From Bacteriovorax sp. BAL6_X (lineage in GTDB: Bacteria; Bdellovibrionota; Bacteriovoracia; Bacteriovoracales; Bacteriovoracaceae), in the NCBI RefSeq assembly GCF_000443995.1, contig NZ_AUMC01000010.1, positions 1-64,000 on the forward strand: 64,000 bases of DNA. Reading direction: 5' to 3'. The notes beneath the pieces were generated by a model. It saw only the letters and a program-made list of their open reading frames with translations, searched no databases and had not been told where the DNA came from. The stretch's first letter is position 1. Every line of letters begins with the position of its first letter. This document shows positions 47,753 through 56,564 of the stretch, in pieces. A program made the translations under genes and the position numbers.

Positions 47753-48514
47753 ATGAAGATAGTTAAACTTTTATTAATGTTATTAACACTTTCTGTATTT
47801 GCTAATGATAAAGGCCTAGAGATCGCTAGGAAAATGGATCAAGCGAATAAAGGTTATATTGGTGACACATCAACGATGGAGCTTGTCCTAGTTGATTCAA
47901 GTGGTGTTGAAATTATCCGCGAAATGCTAGGAGCTTCAGGAGAATTTGATGGCGTTGACAAGAGCTTAATGGAGTTTAAAAAGCCACTTGATGTTAAGGG
48001 AACTAAGCTACTTACTTGGACATGGAAAAATGAAAAAGATGATGACCAATGGCTTTATCTTCCGTCTTTAAAGAGAGTGAAAAAAATTAACTCACGCTCA
48101 AAAGGAAGCTCGTTCATGGGCTCTGAGTTCTCGTTTGAGGATATCGGTGGTCAAACAATTGAAAAATATAATTATAAATATCTAAGAGATGACAAGGTTG
48201 GAGGACAAAAAGTTTGGGTACTTGAAAGAGTTGCAAAGGCAAAGAGTTCTTACTCTAAGGTAGTTCTTTATGTTTCTCAAAAGTATTTAGCACCAGTTAA
48301 GTCAGAGTATTACAACAAAAGAAATGAACATATAAAAACTTCTACAATGGATGACTTCAAATCTTACACTGTTGGTAAGAGAAAGATGTGGCGTGCTAAT
48401 AAAATTCTTATGCTAAATCTTAACAATAAGAAGCAGTCGATTTTTAAGTGGAAGAATAGAGTTATTGGTAAGACCGTTAATGAGAATGATCTTACTAAGA
48501 GGAAGTTAAAGTAA
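47753..48514 (+). CDS. LolA-like outer-membrane lipoprotein-sorting protein
   Basis: A 253-residue exported protein from the ATG at 47753, behind CGAGG. An upstream in-frame start at 47705 would spoil the signal peptide MKIVKLLLMLLTLSVFA. The core (TSTMELVLVDSSGVEIIREM, then DDQWLYLPSLKRVKKINSR, SFMGSEFSFEDIGGQ) is the LolA-like fold annotated as outer membrane lipoprotein-sorting protein. This is distinct from classical LolA and often sits beside RND permeases. Here its partner is the barrel gene two bases downstream; no permease is present. Confidence 0.8.
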   Translation: MKIVKLLLMLLTLSVFANDKGLEIARKMDQANKGYIGDTSTMELVLVDSSGVEIIREMLGASGEFDGVDKSLMEFKKPLDVKGTKLLTWTWKNEKDDDQWLYLPSLKRVKKINSRSKGSSFMGSEFSFEDIGGQTIEKYNYKYLRDDKVGGQKVWVLERVAKAKSSYSKVVLYVSQKYLAPVKSEYYNKRNEHIKTSTMDDFKSYTVGKRKMWRANKILMLNLNNKKQSIFKWKNRVIGKTVNENDLTKRKLK

Positions 48515-48515
48515 A

Positions 48516-49799
48516 TTGAAAACACTAATATACGGATTAATCACAGGTGCACTTACTCTATCAAGTCTTAGCTCTCTCGCTGATGGTAGAGGAGAGGTTT
48601 CGTTAAACTTTAGAGGTTATATTGATGATGCTCAAACTCTTTTAGGTGAGGATCAGCCAAATGAATTGGCCTTTGTTAAAGTTGCTCTAGAAGATAGAGG
48701 CGACTGGAGCGGATGGGAGTATAACCTTTCTCTAATTGGTCGTGCTGATGAGAAGTACCAGGATAATAGCTATGTTGACTTCAATGAGTTTAATATAGGA
48801 CGAAGTTTTGGGAATTGGCAGGCATCAGTTGGTCAGCATATGTTTATGTGGTCACGTCTAGAAGCATATCATGTTGTGGACGTCATCAACTCTCGTATCA
48901 ATGATGGCAATATTGAACGATTTGAAAAGCTTGGGGAAACTTCTGTTGTTCTAAGTCACTACACAAGTATTGGGACGATGAAGTTTATCTATATGCCATA
49001 TTTTAAAGAAGGTTTCTATCCAGATTCTAAAATGAGAATCTTTGATGGCCTTAGTCCTCAGAAGCAAAATGTCGTTAAAGGCAATAAAATTACGGACTCT
49101 GATGAAGATAATCAATTTGATCAATTCGCAGTTTACTATGCTCATCAGTTTGGTGATCTAGACTTAACTGTCTTTGCAATGGATCATATCGATCGTACTA
49201 GACCTATCTTTGCAGCTGCATCAGTACCTGATCTATTAGCAGGAAATATCAATGCTTATTATCTAGATGTTGCTGATTATGGTACCGCTGCTACTTATTT
49301 TTGGGGTGAGCAAACTTTTAAATTTGAATATCTTTATTCAGACTTTAACGTAAATGATTCAGTATCAATTATTGACTATACAGGTGGGCAAAGAGAAATC
49401 TTTAATTATCAACTAGCGTCTATTGGTCATGAGTATACTTATAATTACGATAATAACTGGAGCTCAGGGTTCTATACTGAATACCAGCGTGTTCTAGGTG
49501 TTGGGAAGAATAAGAGAAGCCAAGCTCAGATTTTTCAAAATGACCTCTTTATTGGTCATCGTCTAGCTCTAAACGATGCGTATTCTAATGAATTTATGTT
49601 AGGCCTCTATATTGACCTTGAAAGAGCAGGGGAGACTCTATACTACTTAAGTTATGAGCGTCGTTTAAACAATGCTTGGAAGATGAAGTTAAACTTTCGT
49701 GGAGTGACTATTGGTGATGATGCCAAGGCCGACAATCGAGGACTGTACGTCCTTGATGGTGATGATGAGTTTGGCGTTACATTAACGAGATTCTTTTAG
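48516..49799 (+). CDS. Porin-like outer-membrane beta-barrel
   Basis: A 427-residue protein with a signal peptide (cleaved near SSLA). The body is made of alternating strands (VSLNFRGYIDDAQ, WEYNLSLIGRADEK, WQASVGQHMFMWSR) and ends GVTLTRFF, with terminal Phe as in outer-membrane barrels recognised by BamA. The pattern resembles the DUF1302-type porins that accompany LolA-like proteins. It starts at TTG 48516, with AAGAGGA 15-20 bases upstream, two bases after the LolA-like stop, so the two form a pair. Confidence 0.75.
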   Translation: MKTLIYGLITGALTLSSLSSLADGRGEVSLNFRGYIDDAQTLLGEDQPNELAFVKVALEDRGDWSGWEYNLSLIGRADEKYQDNSYVDFNEFNIGRSFGNWQASVGQHMFMWSRLEAYHVVDVINSRINDGNIERFEKLGETSVVLSHYTSIGTMKFIYMPYFKEGFYPDSKMRIFDGLSPQKQNVVKGNKITDSDEDNQFDQFAVYYAHQFGDLDLTVFAMDHIDRTRPIFAAASVPDLLAGNINAYYLDVADYGTAATYFWGEQTFKFEYLYSDFNVNDSVSIIDYTGGQREIFNYQLASIGHEYTYNYDNNWSSGFYTEYQRVLGVGKNKRSQAQIFQNDLFIGHRLALNDAYSNEFMLGLYIDLERAGETLYYLSYERRLNNAWKMKLNFRGVTIGDDAKADNRGLYVLDGDDEFGVTLTRFF

Positions 49800-49812
49800 A
49801 GCTAATATAACC

Positions 49813-49838
49813 GAAAGCCGCGCCTGCGGCTAGCTTTC
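49813..49838. repeat. GC-rich hairpin 1 between convergent genes
   Basis: AGCCGC (49816-49821) and GCGGCT (49826-49831) form a perfect stem over a GCCT loop. The flanking GAAAGC/GCTTTC allows an alternative longer pairing. It is much richer in G+C than neighbouring DNA. On the plus strand it could act as a terminator for the porin-like gene, but the T-run is short. Confidence 0.6.
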
Positions 49839-49855
49839 TCCTGTCACATTCATTT

Positions 49856-49894
49856 GTGCGCCAAAGCTTGCCGTCGGGCAATCTTTGATCGCAC
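49856..49894. repeat. GC-rich hairpin 2 between convergent genes
   Basis: An interrupted 15-bp stem: GTGCG/CGCAC, then CAAAG/CTTTG, then TTGCC/GGCAA, around a short GTCG loop. It lies directly before the stop of the minus-strand TolR-like gene. No T-run follows on either strand, so its role is unclear. Confidence 0.6.
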
Positions 49895-49898
49895 GATG

Positions 49899-50408
49899 TT
49901 ACTCTTGCCCTAAAACAACGAATTTATACTGTTGAAACCCCGCTTCTGCAGCAGTATGCATAAGTTTCTTAACATAATTATACTTCAAAGATTTATCAAT
50001 AACGAGATTCACAATACCCGAGAACTTCTTCGCATTAGGTGTCATCTTTGCAAGATCATCAATTTCTTTCTTCTTTGCAACGAGCTCGTTATATAGTGGA
50101 ACAATAAGCTTCCCACCTTGAGAGTAGAGTTGTCCTTTGAAAGTTTCAGTATTAAGGACTTCTTTATCATCAACCCAAACGATCTTTGTCGAAACTTGAA
50201 CAACAACACCTTGCTCATTAATAGACTTTGAGGCCGAGTGTGGAATTGTAATATCTTTTGGAATATTAAGAATTACACCCGTTGTATCATAACTGCGAAT
50301 TAGGAATACAAGAAGAATAACAAGAATGTCGAGAAGGGAAGTGATATCTATATCAAAGGGTTCCTTCTTTCTTCTGATTCCTCTATTTCTAATTGAACGA
50401 TTTCTCAT
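49899..50408 (-). CDS. TolR/ExbD-like motor protein (AglQ/AglS type) 1
   Basis: A 169-residue single-span inner-membrane protein. A basic N-terminus leads into DIDITSLLDILVILLVFL, whose Asp27 is the proton-carrying aspartate expected in TolR/ExbD/MotB-type stators. The rest is periplasmic and resembles the ExbD C-terminal domain (NLVIDKSLKYNYVKKLMHTAAEAGF). It is one of two TolR-like genes after one TolQ-like gene, as with AglR-AglQ-AglS of Myxococcus. CAGG precedes the ATG. Confidence 0.87.
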   Translation of the reverse strand: MRNRSIRNRGIRRKKEPFDIDITSLLDILVILLVFLIRSYDTTGVILNIPKDITIPHSASKSINEQGVVVQVSTKIVWVDDKEVLNTETFKGQLYSQGGKLIVPLYNELVAKKKEIDDLAKMTPNAKKFSGIVNLVIDKSLKYNYVKKLMHTAAEAGFQQYKFVVLGQE

Positions 50409-50429
50409 AATAAACCTGATTCTTTATTT

Positions 50430-50957
50430 CTACGATTGTGTATCGCCAAAAATAATATTGTTAAAGAGCTCAAGAACTTTTACGTCCTGCCCATCTCTCT
50501 TTGTCCAAACTTCTGGATCTGTTTTCTTAATATCGCGAACAGCATCCATAATTTTAATTAGTTCTTCGTAAGAGATATTTGCATTTGGGATGAAGATAAC
50601 TTCTTTCTCATCGACATATCTCTTCTTAAGGTCAATTAACTTTTCTCTTAATTTGAATAGATCATATTCTCCTTCAGCTGTTTTTCCGGCCGTGAAAATA
50701 CGTCTCTCATTCGGGCCAGAGTGAAGAGTAATACTACTTGTGTTAATCTTTAGAGTTAGGTCTAATCTTTCTTTTTTCTTCTTTGGGGGAGTAGAGTTAG
50801 AAATGATAGGAACATCAGATCCAATCTCGTAAATTCTCACAAAGTTTGCAGACATTAAAAGAAAGAAGATAAAGATAAAGACCGAATCTAAAATTGGAAT
50901 TAGATTCAGTCTCTCAACTTTCTTATTCTTATATTTTCGACTCGGTTTTCTATACAT
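50430..50957 (-). CDS. TolR/ExbD-like motor protein (AglQ/AglS type) 2
   Basis: A 175-residue second ExbD/TolR-type protein. NLIPILDSVFIFIFFLLM contains the membrane aspartate Asp24. A short proline/lysine stretch and the periplasmic domain follow (NANISYEELIKIMDAVRDI). It is clearly diverged from its neighbour, so the pair is not a recent duplication. Its start lies two bases after the TolQ-like stop, so it is co-translated. Confidence 0.87.
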   Translation of the reverse strand: MYRKPSRKYKNKKVERLNLIPILDSVFIFIFFLLMSANFVRIYEIGSDVPIISNSTPPKKKKERLDLTLKINTSSITLHSGPNERRIFTAGKTAEGEYDLFKLREKLIDLKKRYVDEKEVIFIPNANISYEELIKIMDAVRDIKKTDPEVWTKRDGQDVKVLELFNNIIFGDTQS

Positions 50958-50959
50958 AA

Positions 50960-51610
50960 TTACTTACTTTCTTCTGTATTTAAGATGTCCATTAACTTAA
51001 CTGAATACTCATCGATCTCATTGATGATCTTTTCTGACTTTGAACTTAGGAAAGCGTGAATGATCATAATAGTGATTGCAACAAGTAGACCAAGGAATGT
51101 TGTGTTCATCGCTTGTGAAATACCTTTTGCAAGAAGCTCTGCTTTTTGTGTAGGGTCTGCAGCAGCAACGGCCGCAAATGAAGCGATTAGACCTTGAATT
51201 GTTCCTAGTAGTCCAAATAGTGTTGAGATATTTGCAATTAGCTGTAAGTAGTTAAGTCTTAGTTCAACTTTTGGAATAACTTCTAAAGCTGTAGCATCGA
51301 TTGCATTTTGAATTTGCTCTGGTTTAGCAGAAGCTCTTTCAAGTCCACTTCTTAATACCTTTGGTAGAGCAGCGCTTGATCCTGAACATACACGCGAGGC
51401 ACCTTCAACATCATTTGCCATAATATAGCGACGAAGTTCATTCATAAATGAAGCCCCATCAACATCAAATTTAAAGCTTAGTTTAAAGAATCTTTCTAAT
51501 CCAATGGCCAGACCTACTGCCCAAATAAAGAGAATGATCCACATGAAGATTCCACCGTTTTGAAAAAAAGCAGCGATCGTGTTTACCGATGATACAGCTG
51601 TGCCTTCCAT
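50960..51610 (-). CDS. TolQ/ExbB/MotA-type proton channel (AglR type)
   Basis: A 216-residue inner-membrane channel subunit. Three membrane helices are visible. The conserved polar and glycine residues of the second and third lie in STLFGLLGTIQGLIAS and AMNTTFLGLLVAIT, as in ExbB, TolQ and MotA. It forms the stator with the two TolR-like proteins and converts proton flow to mechanical work. AAGGAG precedes the ATG. First gene of the minus-strand motor operon, convergent with the operon at 39606-49799. Confidence 0.92.
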   Translation of the reverse strand: MEGTAVSSVNTIAAFFQNGGIFMWIILFIWAVGLAIGLERFFKLSFKFDVDGASFMNELRRYIMANDVEGASRVCSGSSAALPKVLRSGLERASAKPEQIQNAIDATALEVIPKVELRLNYLQLIANISTLFGLLGTIQGLIASFAAVAAADPTQKAELLAKGISQAMNTTFLGLLVAITIMIIHAFLSSKSEKIINEIDEYSVKLMDILNTEESK

Positions 51611-51721
51611 TTATAGCTCCTTAAAATTATGTACTAACTTAAGAATATTTTAACTCATATTCGCGTCAAGCACTTGATTTTAAAGACTTGGAATAAACTG
51701 CCGATTCTTACTCGTAATTCT

Positions 51722-52303
51722 TTAGTAATTTTGAGGGAAAACTTGGCGCTCAATTCCCTCTATGAACGTATGAATAATTTTAATATGCATTTCTTGAATG
51801 CGATCAGAAAGATCTGCTTCAATAACGATAGGGAAGTCCACAAGATCTTTCATCTTTCCACCGCCTTTTCCAAGAAGACCGACTACTTTCATCCCTTTTT
51901 CATGAGCAGATTTTACGGCCTCAAGGCAATTTGGTGAATTACCTGAAGTTGAGATGGCAAGAAGGACATCTCCTTTGTGTCCATGGGCCTCAACATATTT
52001 TGAAAAGATATATTCAAAACCATAGTCATTGGCCACACATGTGATATGAGAAGAGTCGGCGATAGCAATAGCTGGCATTGCCGGGCGATCTTTACGAAAA
52101 CGTCCTGTTAGTTCTTCTGCGAAGTGCATAGCATCGCACATTGAACCACCATTTCCACAGCTAATGACACGTCCTCCATTTTTAATGGCCGTAACCATTT
52201 CGTTTATCGCTTTCTCCATAGTGGCGAAGTTTTCTTCATTTGCGATAAATTTAGTTAGAGTTTCTTGGGCGTGATTAAATGCGTGGGAAATAAAGTTTGA
52301 CAT
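51722..52303 (-). CDS. gmhA: Phosphoheptose isomerase
   Basis: Isomerises sedoheptulose 7-phosphate to glycero-manno-heptose 7-phosphate, first step to the heptose of LPS core. The SIS-domain sugar-phosphate site appears as CGNGGSMCDAMHFAEELTGRF near residues 49-69 and AISTSGNSPNCLEAV near 116-130, and the catalytic C-terminal IQEMHIKIIH follows. At 193 residues it is standard length. Its presence means an LPS with heptose, consistent with a GT9-like gene elsewhere in the window. AAGGAA precedes the ATG. Confidence 0.94.
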   Translation of the reverse strand: MSNFISHAFNHAQETLTKFIANEENFATMEKAINEMVTAIKNGGRVISCGNGGSMCDAMHFAEELTGRFRKDRPAMPAIAIADSSHITCVANDYGFEYIFSKYVEAHGHKGDVLLAISTSGNSPNCLEAVKSAHEKGMKVVGLLGKGGGKMKDLVDFPIVIEADLSDRIQEMHIKIIHTFIEGIERQVFPQNY

Positions 52304-52322
52304 AAATTCCTTCTCAAAAAAG

Positions 52323-52347
52323 AAAAGCCTCTATCGTAGAGGCTTTT
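52323..52347 (-). terminator. Terminator after trxA
   Basis: The 11-bp perfect stem AAAAGCCTCTA/TAGAGGCTTTT with a 3-base loop is followed on the minus strand by CTTTTTT. It separates trxA from gmhA. Confidence 0.9.
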
Positions 52348-52348
52348 A

Positions 52349-52672
52349 TTACATAAGTTCTTCTAAAGACTTCTTAATTTCTTCTTTAGTTTGAACACCA
52401 ACAAGAGTTTTACTTGCTTGACCGTCTTTAAAGAAGATCATTGTTGGGATCCCTCTAATTCCGTATTGTTGAGCAAGTTCACCGTTATCATCAACGTTCA
52501 CTTTTAAGATTGTTGCAGTTTCACCAATTTCTGATGCCACTTCATCAAGTACTGGCCCAAGAGTTTTACAAGGTCCACACCACTCTGCCCAGAAGTCTAC
52601 TAGAACTGGCTTCGCGCTTTTTAGTACATCAGATTCAAAGTTTGTTACGTCAGTTTTACCAACAGTACTCAT
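52349..52672 (-). CDS. trxA: Thioredoxin
   Basis: Small disulfide reductase, the electron donor for ribonucleotide reductase and many others. The active site WCGPC is at residues 31-35, and the cis-proline loop GIRGIPTMIFF near 72-82. At 107 residues it is the normal single-domain size with no signal peptide. It has a strong GGAGG ribosome-binding site and its own terminator, so it is monocistronic. Confidence 0.97.
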   Translation of the reverse strand: MSTVGKTDVTNFESDVLKSAKPVLVDFWAEWCGPCKTLGPVLDEVASEIGETATILKVNVDDNGELAQQYGIRGIPTMIFFKDGQASKTLVGVQTKEEIKKSLEELM

Positions 52673-52868
52673 ATAATTATCCTCCAGAGCGTATGTGCTC
52701 TATTTAGTCTCAGTCTAAAGTTATATATTAAAATCCTATTTTTGGCTATTAATCAAAGTCTATTGACTGATAGAGAAGTTAAGCATTTCTTTAGTTAATA
52801 TCTATTGTTTGGACTAGGTGCAAAAAATGCCTTGTTTTCTAATAAAATTCATAGGATAAGATAATTGT

Positions 52869-53366
52869 ATGGATAGAAAGTACCTTTTAAAGTCGGCCAT
52901 TAAGGTTGCACGTTATTCACGCATACTCGCAAAGGCAATTGACCTTTTTATTGTCGTTGTCTTGTCTCTATTCTTGTATCCAATTGGTATTCTTCTTTCG
53001 ATCGTCTATCTAACTTTTGCTGACTCAATTCAAAATGGACAGTCTGTTGGTAAGAAGTTTATCGGCTTTAGGGTCATTTCTTTAGTTGATGGATCACCTT
53101 GTTCTCTTAAGCAAAGCTTTATTAGAAATCTGCCTTTTATTATTCCATTAGTGTTTGCCATTATCCCTGTCGCTGGTTGGTTTATGGCAGTAATAGTAGG
53201 GATTCCAATTGTTGGGATTGAGTTATATCTTCTTTATAAGTTAGACTCAGGCCATAGGTTAGGTGACGTTATGGCCGACACAACTGTTATGGCAAACGAT
53301 GATACGATGCTTGCAATTAAGAAGCGTAAAACAAATTGGTTTGAAGACCAAGGATCGCAGGCTTAA
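52869..53366 (+). CDS. RDD family membrane protein
   Basis: A 165-residue inner-membrane protein with three or four hydrophobic helices. The RDD-like features are an arginine near the start (ARYSRILAKAIDLF), the central VGKKFIGFRVISLVDGSPCS and the C-terminal GHRLGDVMADTTVM. No function is assigned to most RDD proteins; a few have been linked to salt tolerance or cation exchange. Its stop overlaps the convergent sulfoxide-reductase gene by four bases. Confidence 0.82.
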   Translation: MDRKYLLKSAIKVARYSRILAKAIDLFIVVVLSLFLYPIGILLSIVYLTFADSIQNGQSVGKKFIGFRVISLVDGSPCSLKQSFIRNLPFIIPLVFAIIPVAGWFMAVIVGIPIVGIELYLLYKLDSGHRLGDVMADTTVMANDDTMLAIKKRKTNWFEDQGSQA

Positions 53367-53833
53367 TTAAGAAAAATAGTATTGATAATCTCTTCTAAAT
53401 TAGATTTATCAATTTCATTGAAGCTTGCAAGTCTATCGCTATCAACATCAAGAACTGCAATTAATTTTTTATTTTCAATTACCGGAATAACAATCTCTGA
53501 CTGACTCTTTGGGTCACAAGTGATGTGGTTGGCAATTGCATGAACATCTTCAACGATTTGTGTTTCAAGAAGTTGAGCAGCAGTTCCGCAAACCCCCTTA
53601 CCAAAAGGGATGCGAAGACAACCAAGCGTTCCTTGGTATGGGCCAACGACAAGCTCTTGTTCCTTATTTGGGTCAACCATGTAGAACCCACACCAGTAAT
53701 AATGTGAAAATGCTTGTTTTAAAACACAAGAAATTGTGGCCATTTTTGCGATAGTGCTACTTTCGCCCTCACAAATAGCAAAGATATCACGCTTTACTCT
53801 ATTATAAATCTCAATCTTTTGTGCATTGTCCAT
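53363..53833 (-). CDS. msrC: Free methionine-(R)-sulfoxide reductase
   Basis: A GAF-domain enzyme reducing free L-methionine-(R)-sulfoxide with thioredoxin. Three cysteines at residues 72, 82 and 106 keep the exact spacing (10 and 24) of the three active cysteines of the Escherichia coli enzyme (84, 94, 118). They lie in LGCLRIPFGKGVCG and HITCD. At 156 residues it fits. The nearby trxA supplies a plausible electron donor. GGAG precedes the ATG. Confidence 0.92.
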   Translation of the reverse strand: MDNAQKIEIYNRVKRDIFAICEGESSTIAKMATISCVLKQAFSHYYWCGFYMVDPNKEQELVVGPYQGTLGCLRIPFGKGVCGTAAQLLETQIVEDVHAIANHITCDPKSQSEIVIPVIENKKLIAVLDVDSDRLASFNEIDKSNLEEIINTIFLN

Positions 53834-53906
53834 GGTCGATTCTCCATATTAATCATTAACAGATTCAACATAATTGGCTAGATTTATAGCATAAATTGGA
53901 GATTTT

Positions 53907-56564
53907 ATGTCAAAGAAAAGATTAATCGTCGTCGACGTCAGTAATTTTATATTCCGTGCATTTTTTGCAATTCGTTCAATGAATGCTCCGGATGGAACAC
54001 CAGTTAATGCTACTTATGGTGTACTTTCAATGTTATTAAAAATTATGGCCAATTATAGGCCAACACATATGCTTCTTGCTCGAGATACTTCGGGCGGCTC
54101 TTTTAGAAATGAGCTTTATGATCAGTATAAGGCCAATCGTTCTGAACCACCTGAAGAGCTTGTTCCTCAGTTTGCACTTATTAAAGAACTTATCGACAAG
54201 ATGGGGCTTCTCAATGTTGCAAATGAAACATATGAGGCCGACGATATTATTGGGTCAACTGTTATTCAATGGAAAGATGACTTTGATGAAATCCTAATTG
54301 CCTCAGGAGATAAGGACCTTATGCAATTTGTTGGTGACAATATTAAGATGCTCGATACGATGAAGGATGTTACTTATGATGAGAAAGGTGTCTTTGAAAA
54401 GATGGGGGTACGCCCTGATCAGATCGTAGATTACTTATCAATGGTTGGGGACACTTCTGATAATATTCCAGGTATGCGTGGTATTGGTGCAAAGGGAGCT
54501 GCAAAGTTACTTGCCGAGCACGATACTCTTGAGAAATGTTTTGAAGTTTCAGATACATTTAAAGGTAAGAAATTAACAACTGCTTTTACTGAACATGTTG
54601 AGGATGCGAAGCTTTCGAAAGAATTAATTAAAATTGTTACAGATATTGATTTAGAATGTCAGGCAGAGGATTCTGAGATTAGATTCTATCCTTCAGAGGA
54701 GCTTCTGACATTTTTAAAAGATCTTGGTATGAATTCAATGATTAAGAGAATGGAAGATCTAAAATACCAACTTTCTATTGCTAATGGCGATGAAGGAGAA
54801 GGTGAAGAGCTGACATCTCCATTTGAGCACAAGGTTACGACTCTTGAAGAATTAAAAGCGATTCTTAAAGATCAAGCGGCCCTTGCGGTCCAAACTGAGT
54901 TTGATAGTGAAGATATTCATGCTCGTAATCTTGTAGGTTTAAGTATTTCATTTGATGATAACAATTCATTCTTTGTCGAAGTGAATGATTCTAATGAAAA
55001 AGAATTACTAGAGTTAATATGGGGTAATGAGTCGATAGAGGTATATAGCGAGCATTCGAAACGTGACTATTCTCACTTACTTCGACGTGGACTAGTTTTT
55101 AGGGCCAAGAATTTTGATGTCACTTTGGCCCACTATAATGTAAGCCCAAGTACAAGACATAATCTTGAAGTTATCGCATCTAATGTAAATGTAAAAGTAA
55201 CGACTCTTGATAAGAAGACTCCTTTCATTACCTCACTTGAAACGAGTGAAGATAAGGCTTCTTATTCTGGGCTAAGATCGATCGCAGTCTTTAGGCTTGC
55301 AAATCAGCTAAAAGAAGAACTTAAAGAAAAAGAACTTGTTAGTGTATATGAAGATATAGATAACAAGCTAATTTCAATATTAGCTGAAATGGAGTTTGAA
55401 GGTGTACACTTAAATAAAGAATACCTTTATGAAATGGCAAAAGATCTGCAAGAGTCTTTAGATAAAATTCAAAAGAAAGTTGATTCATATTCAATGAATG
55501 ACACAATTAATTTGAATTCACCAAAACAAGTAGGGGAGTTCTTATTTAATGAATTATCATTCCCTGTTGTTAAAAAGACGAAGACAGGTTACTCAACAGA
55601 TTCATCTGTACTAGAGGAGCTTGATTCAAAAAATATTAACGAGGTCCCAGGCTTAATTCTACAGTATCGTGAATTAGGAAAGATTCTTTCAACATATGTG
55701 AAGGCCCTTCCTGAAATTGTAAATGCTAAAACAGGAAAGGTTCATACAAGCTTTAATCAGCACGTTGCTCAAACTGGCCGACTTTCAAGTGTGAACCCAA
55801 ACCTTCAAAATATTCCAATTCGTTCCGAAACGGGACGACTTGTGAGAAAGGCATTTATAGCTACACCTGGTAACTTACTTTTAGCTGCCGATTATTCACA
55901 AGTTGAACTTAGAATCCTTGCTCACTATAGTGAAGATCCAACAATGATTAAGGCATTCAATGAAGACAAAGATATTCACGCGCAAACGGCAAGTGAAATT
56001 AACGGCATTGCCCTTGAGGAAGTTACAAGTGATGAGCGTTCAAAAGCTAAGGCAGTAAACTTTGGCCTTATGTATGGACAGTCTTCATTTGGTTTAGCTT
56101 CGGCCCTTAAAATTTCAAGAAAAGATGCTAAGGCGTATATTGAAAAATACTTTGAGAGATTCTCAAAGATCAAAGGCTTCTTAGATGGGCTTAAGGAAGA
56201 TGCTGAGAAAACAGGTTATTCAATTACAATGTATGGAAGAAAGAGATTCCTTCCTGACATTCATTCTAATAATCGAACAGTGAAGGCCAATGCCGAGCGT
56301 ATGGCCATTAATTCACCTATTCAGGGAACAGCGGCTGATATCATTAAATGTGCAATGATTAATATCGATGCAGAAATGAAGAAACGTGGCCTTAAGTCTA
56401 AAATGATTCTTCAGGTACACGATGAGCTTATTTTTGATGTTCTTGAGTCAGAGCTTGATGAGATGAAGACTCTTATTAAAGAAGGTATGGAAAACGTTGT
56501 CGAATTAAAAGTTCCACTAAAAGTCGATCCTGCATTTGGTGTTAACTGGTACGATCTAAAATAA
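53907..56564 (+). CDS. polA: DNA polymerase I
   Basis: An 885-residue repair and Okazaki-fragment polymerase. The 5'-3' exonuclease (about 1-290) and polymerase domain (about 480-885) look complete: motif A DYSQVELRILAHYSEDP near 660, motif B RSKAKAVNFGLMYG, motif C QVHDELIFD near 835. The middle 3'-5' exonuclease domain has lost key metal ligands. The Asp-Thr-Glu of Escherichia coli reads Gln-Thr-Glu, and the later Asp of exo III is absent (YSGLRSIAVF). It is therefore probably unable to proofread, as in Bacillus stearothermophilus and Taq. GGAG precedes the ATG. Confidence 0.96.
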   Translation: MSKKRLIVVDVSNFIFRAFFAIRSMNAPDGTPVNATYGVLSMLLKIMANYRPTHMLLARDTSGGSFRNELYDQYKANRSEPPEELVPQFALIKELIDKMGLLNVANETYEADDIIGSTVIQWKDDFDEILIASGDKDLMQFVGDNIKMLDTMKDVTYDEKGVFEKMGVRPDQIVDYLSMVGDTSDNIPGMRGIGAKGAAKLLAEHDTLEKCFEVSDTFKGKKLTTAFTEHVEDAKLSKELIKIVTDIDLECQAEDSEIRFYPSEELLTFLKDLGMNSMIKRMEDLKYQLSIANGDEGEGEELTSPFEHKVTTLEELKAILKDQAALAVQTEFDSEDIHARNLVGLSISFDDNNSFFVEVNDSNEKELLELIWGNESIEVYSEHSKRDYSHLLRRGLVFRAKNFDVTLAHYNVSPSTRHNLEVIASNVNVKVTTLDKKTPFITSLETSEDKASYSGLRSIAVFRLANQLKEELKEKELVSVYEDIDNKLISILAEMEFEGVHLNKEYLYEMAKDLQESLDKIQKKVDSYSMNDTINLNSPKQVGEFLFNELSFPVVKKTKTGYSTDSSVLEELDSKNINEVPGLILQYRELGKILSTYVKALPEIVNAKTGKVHTSFNQHVAQTGRLSSVNPNLQNIPIRSETGRLVRKAFIATPGNLLLAADYSQVELRILAHYSEDPTMIKAFNEDKDIHAQTASEINGIALEEVTSDERSKAKAVNFGLMYGQSSFGLASALKISRKDAKAYIEKYFERFSKIKGFLDGLKEDAEKTGYSITMYGRKRFLPDIHSNNRTVKANAERMAINSPIQGTAADIIKCAMINIDAEMKKRGLKSKMILQVHDELIFDVLESELDEMKTLIKEGMENVVELKVPLKVDPAFGVNWYDLK

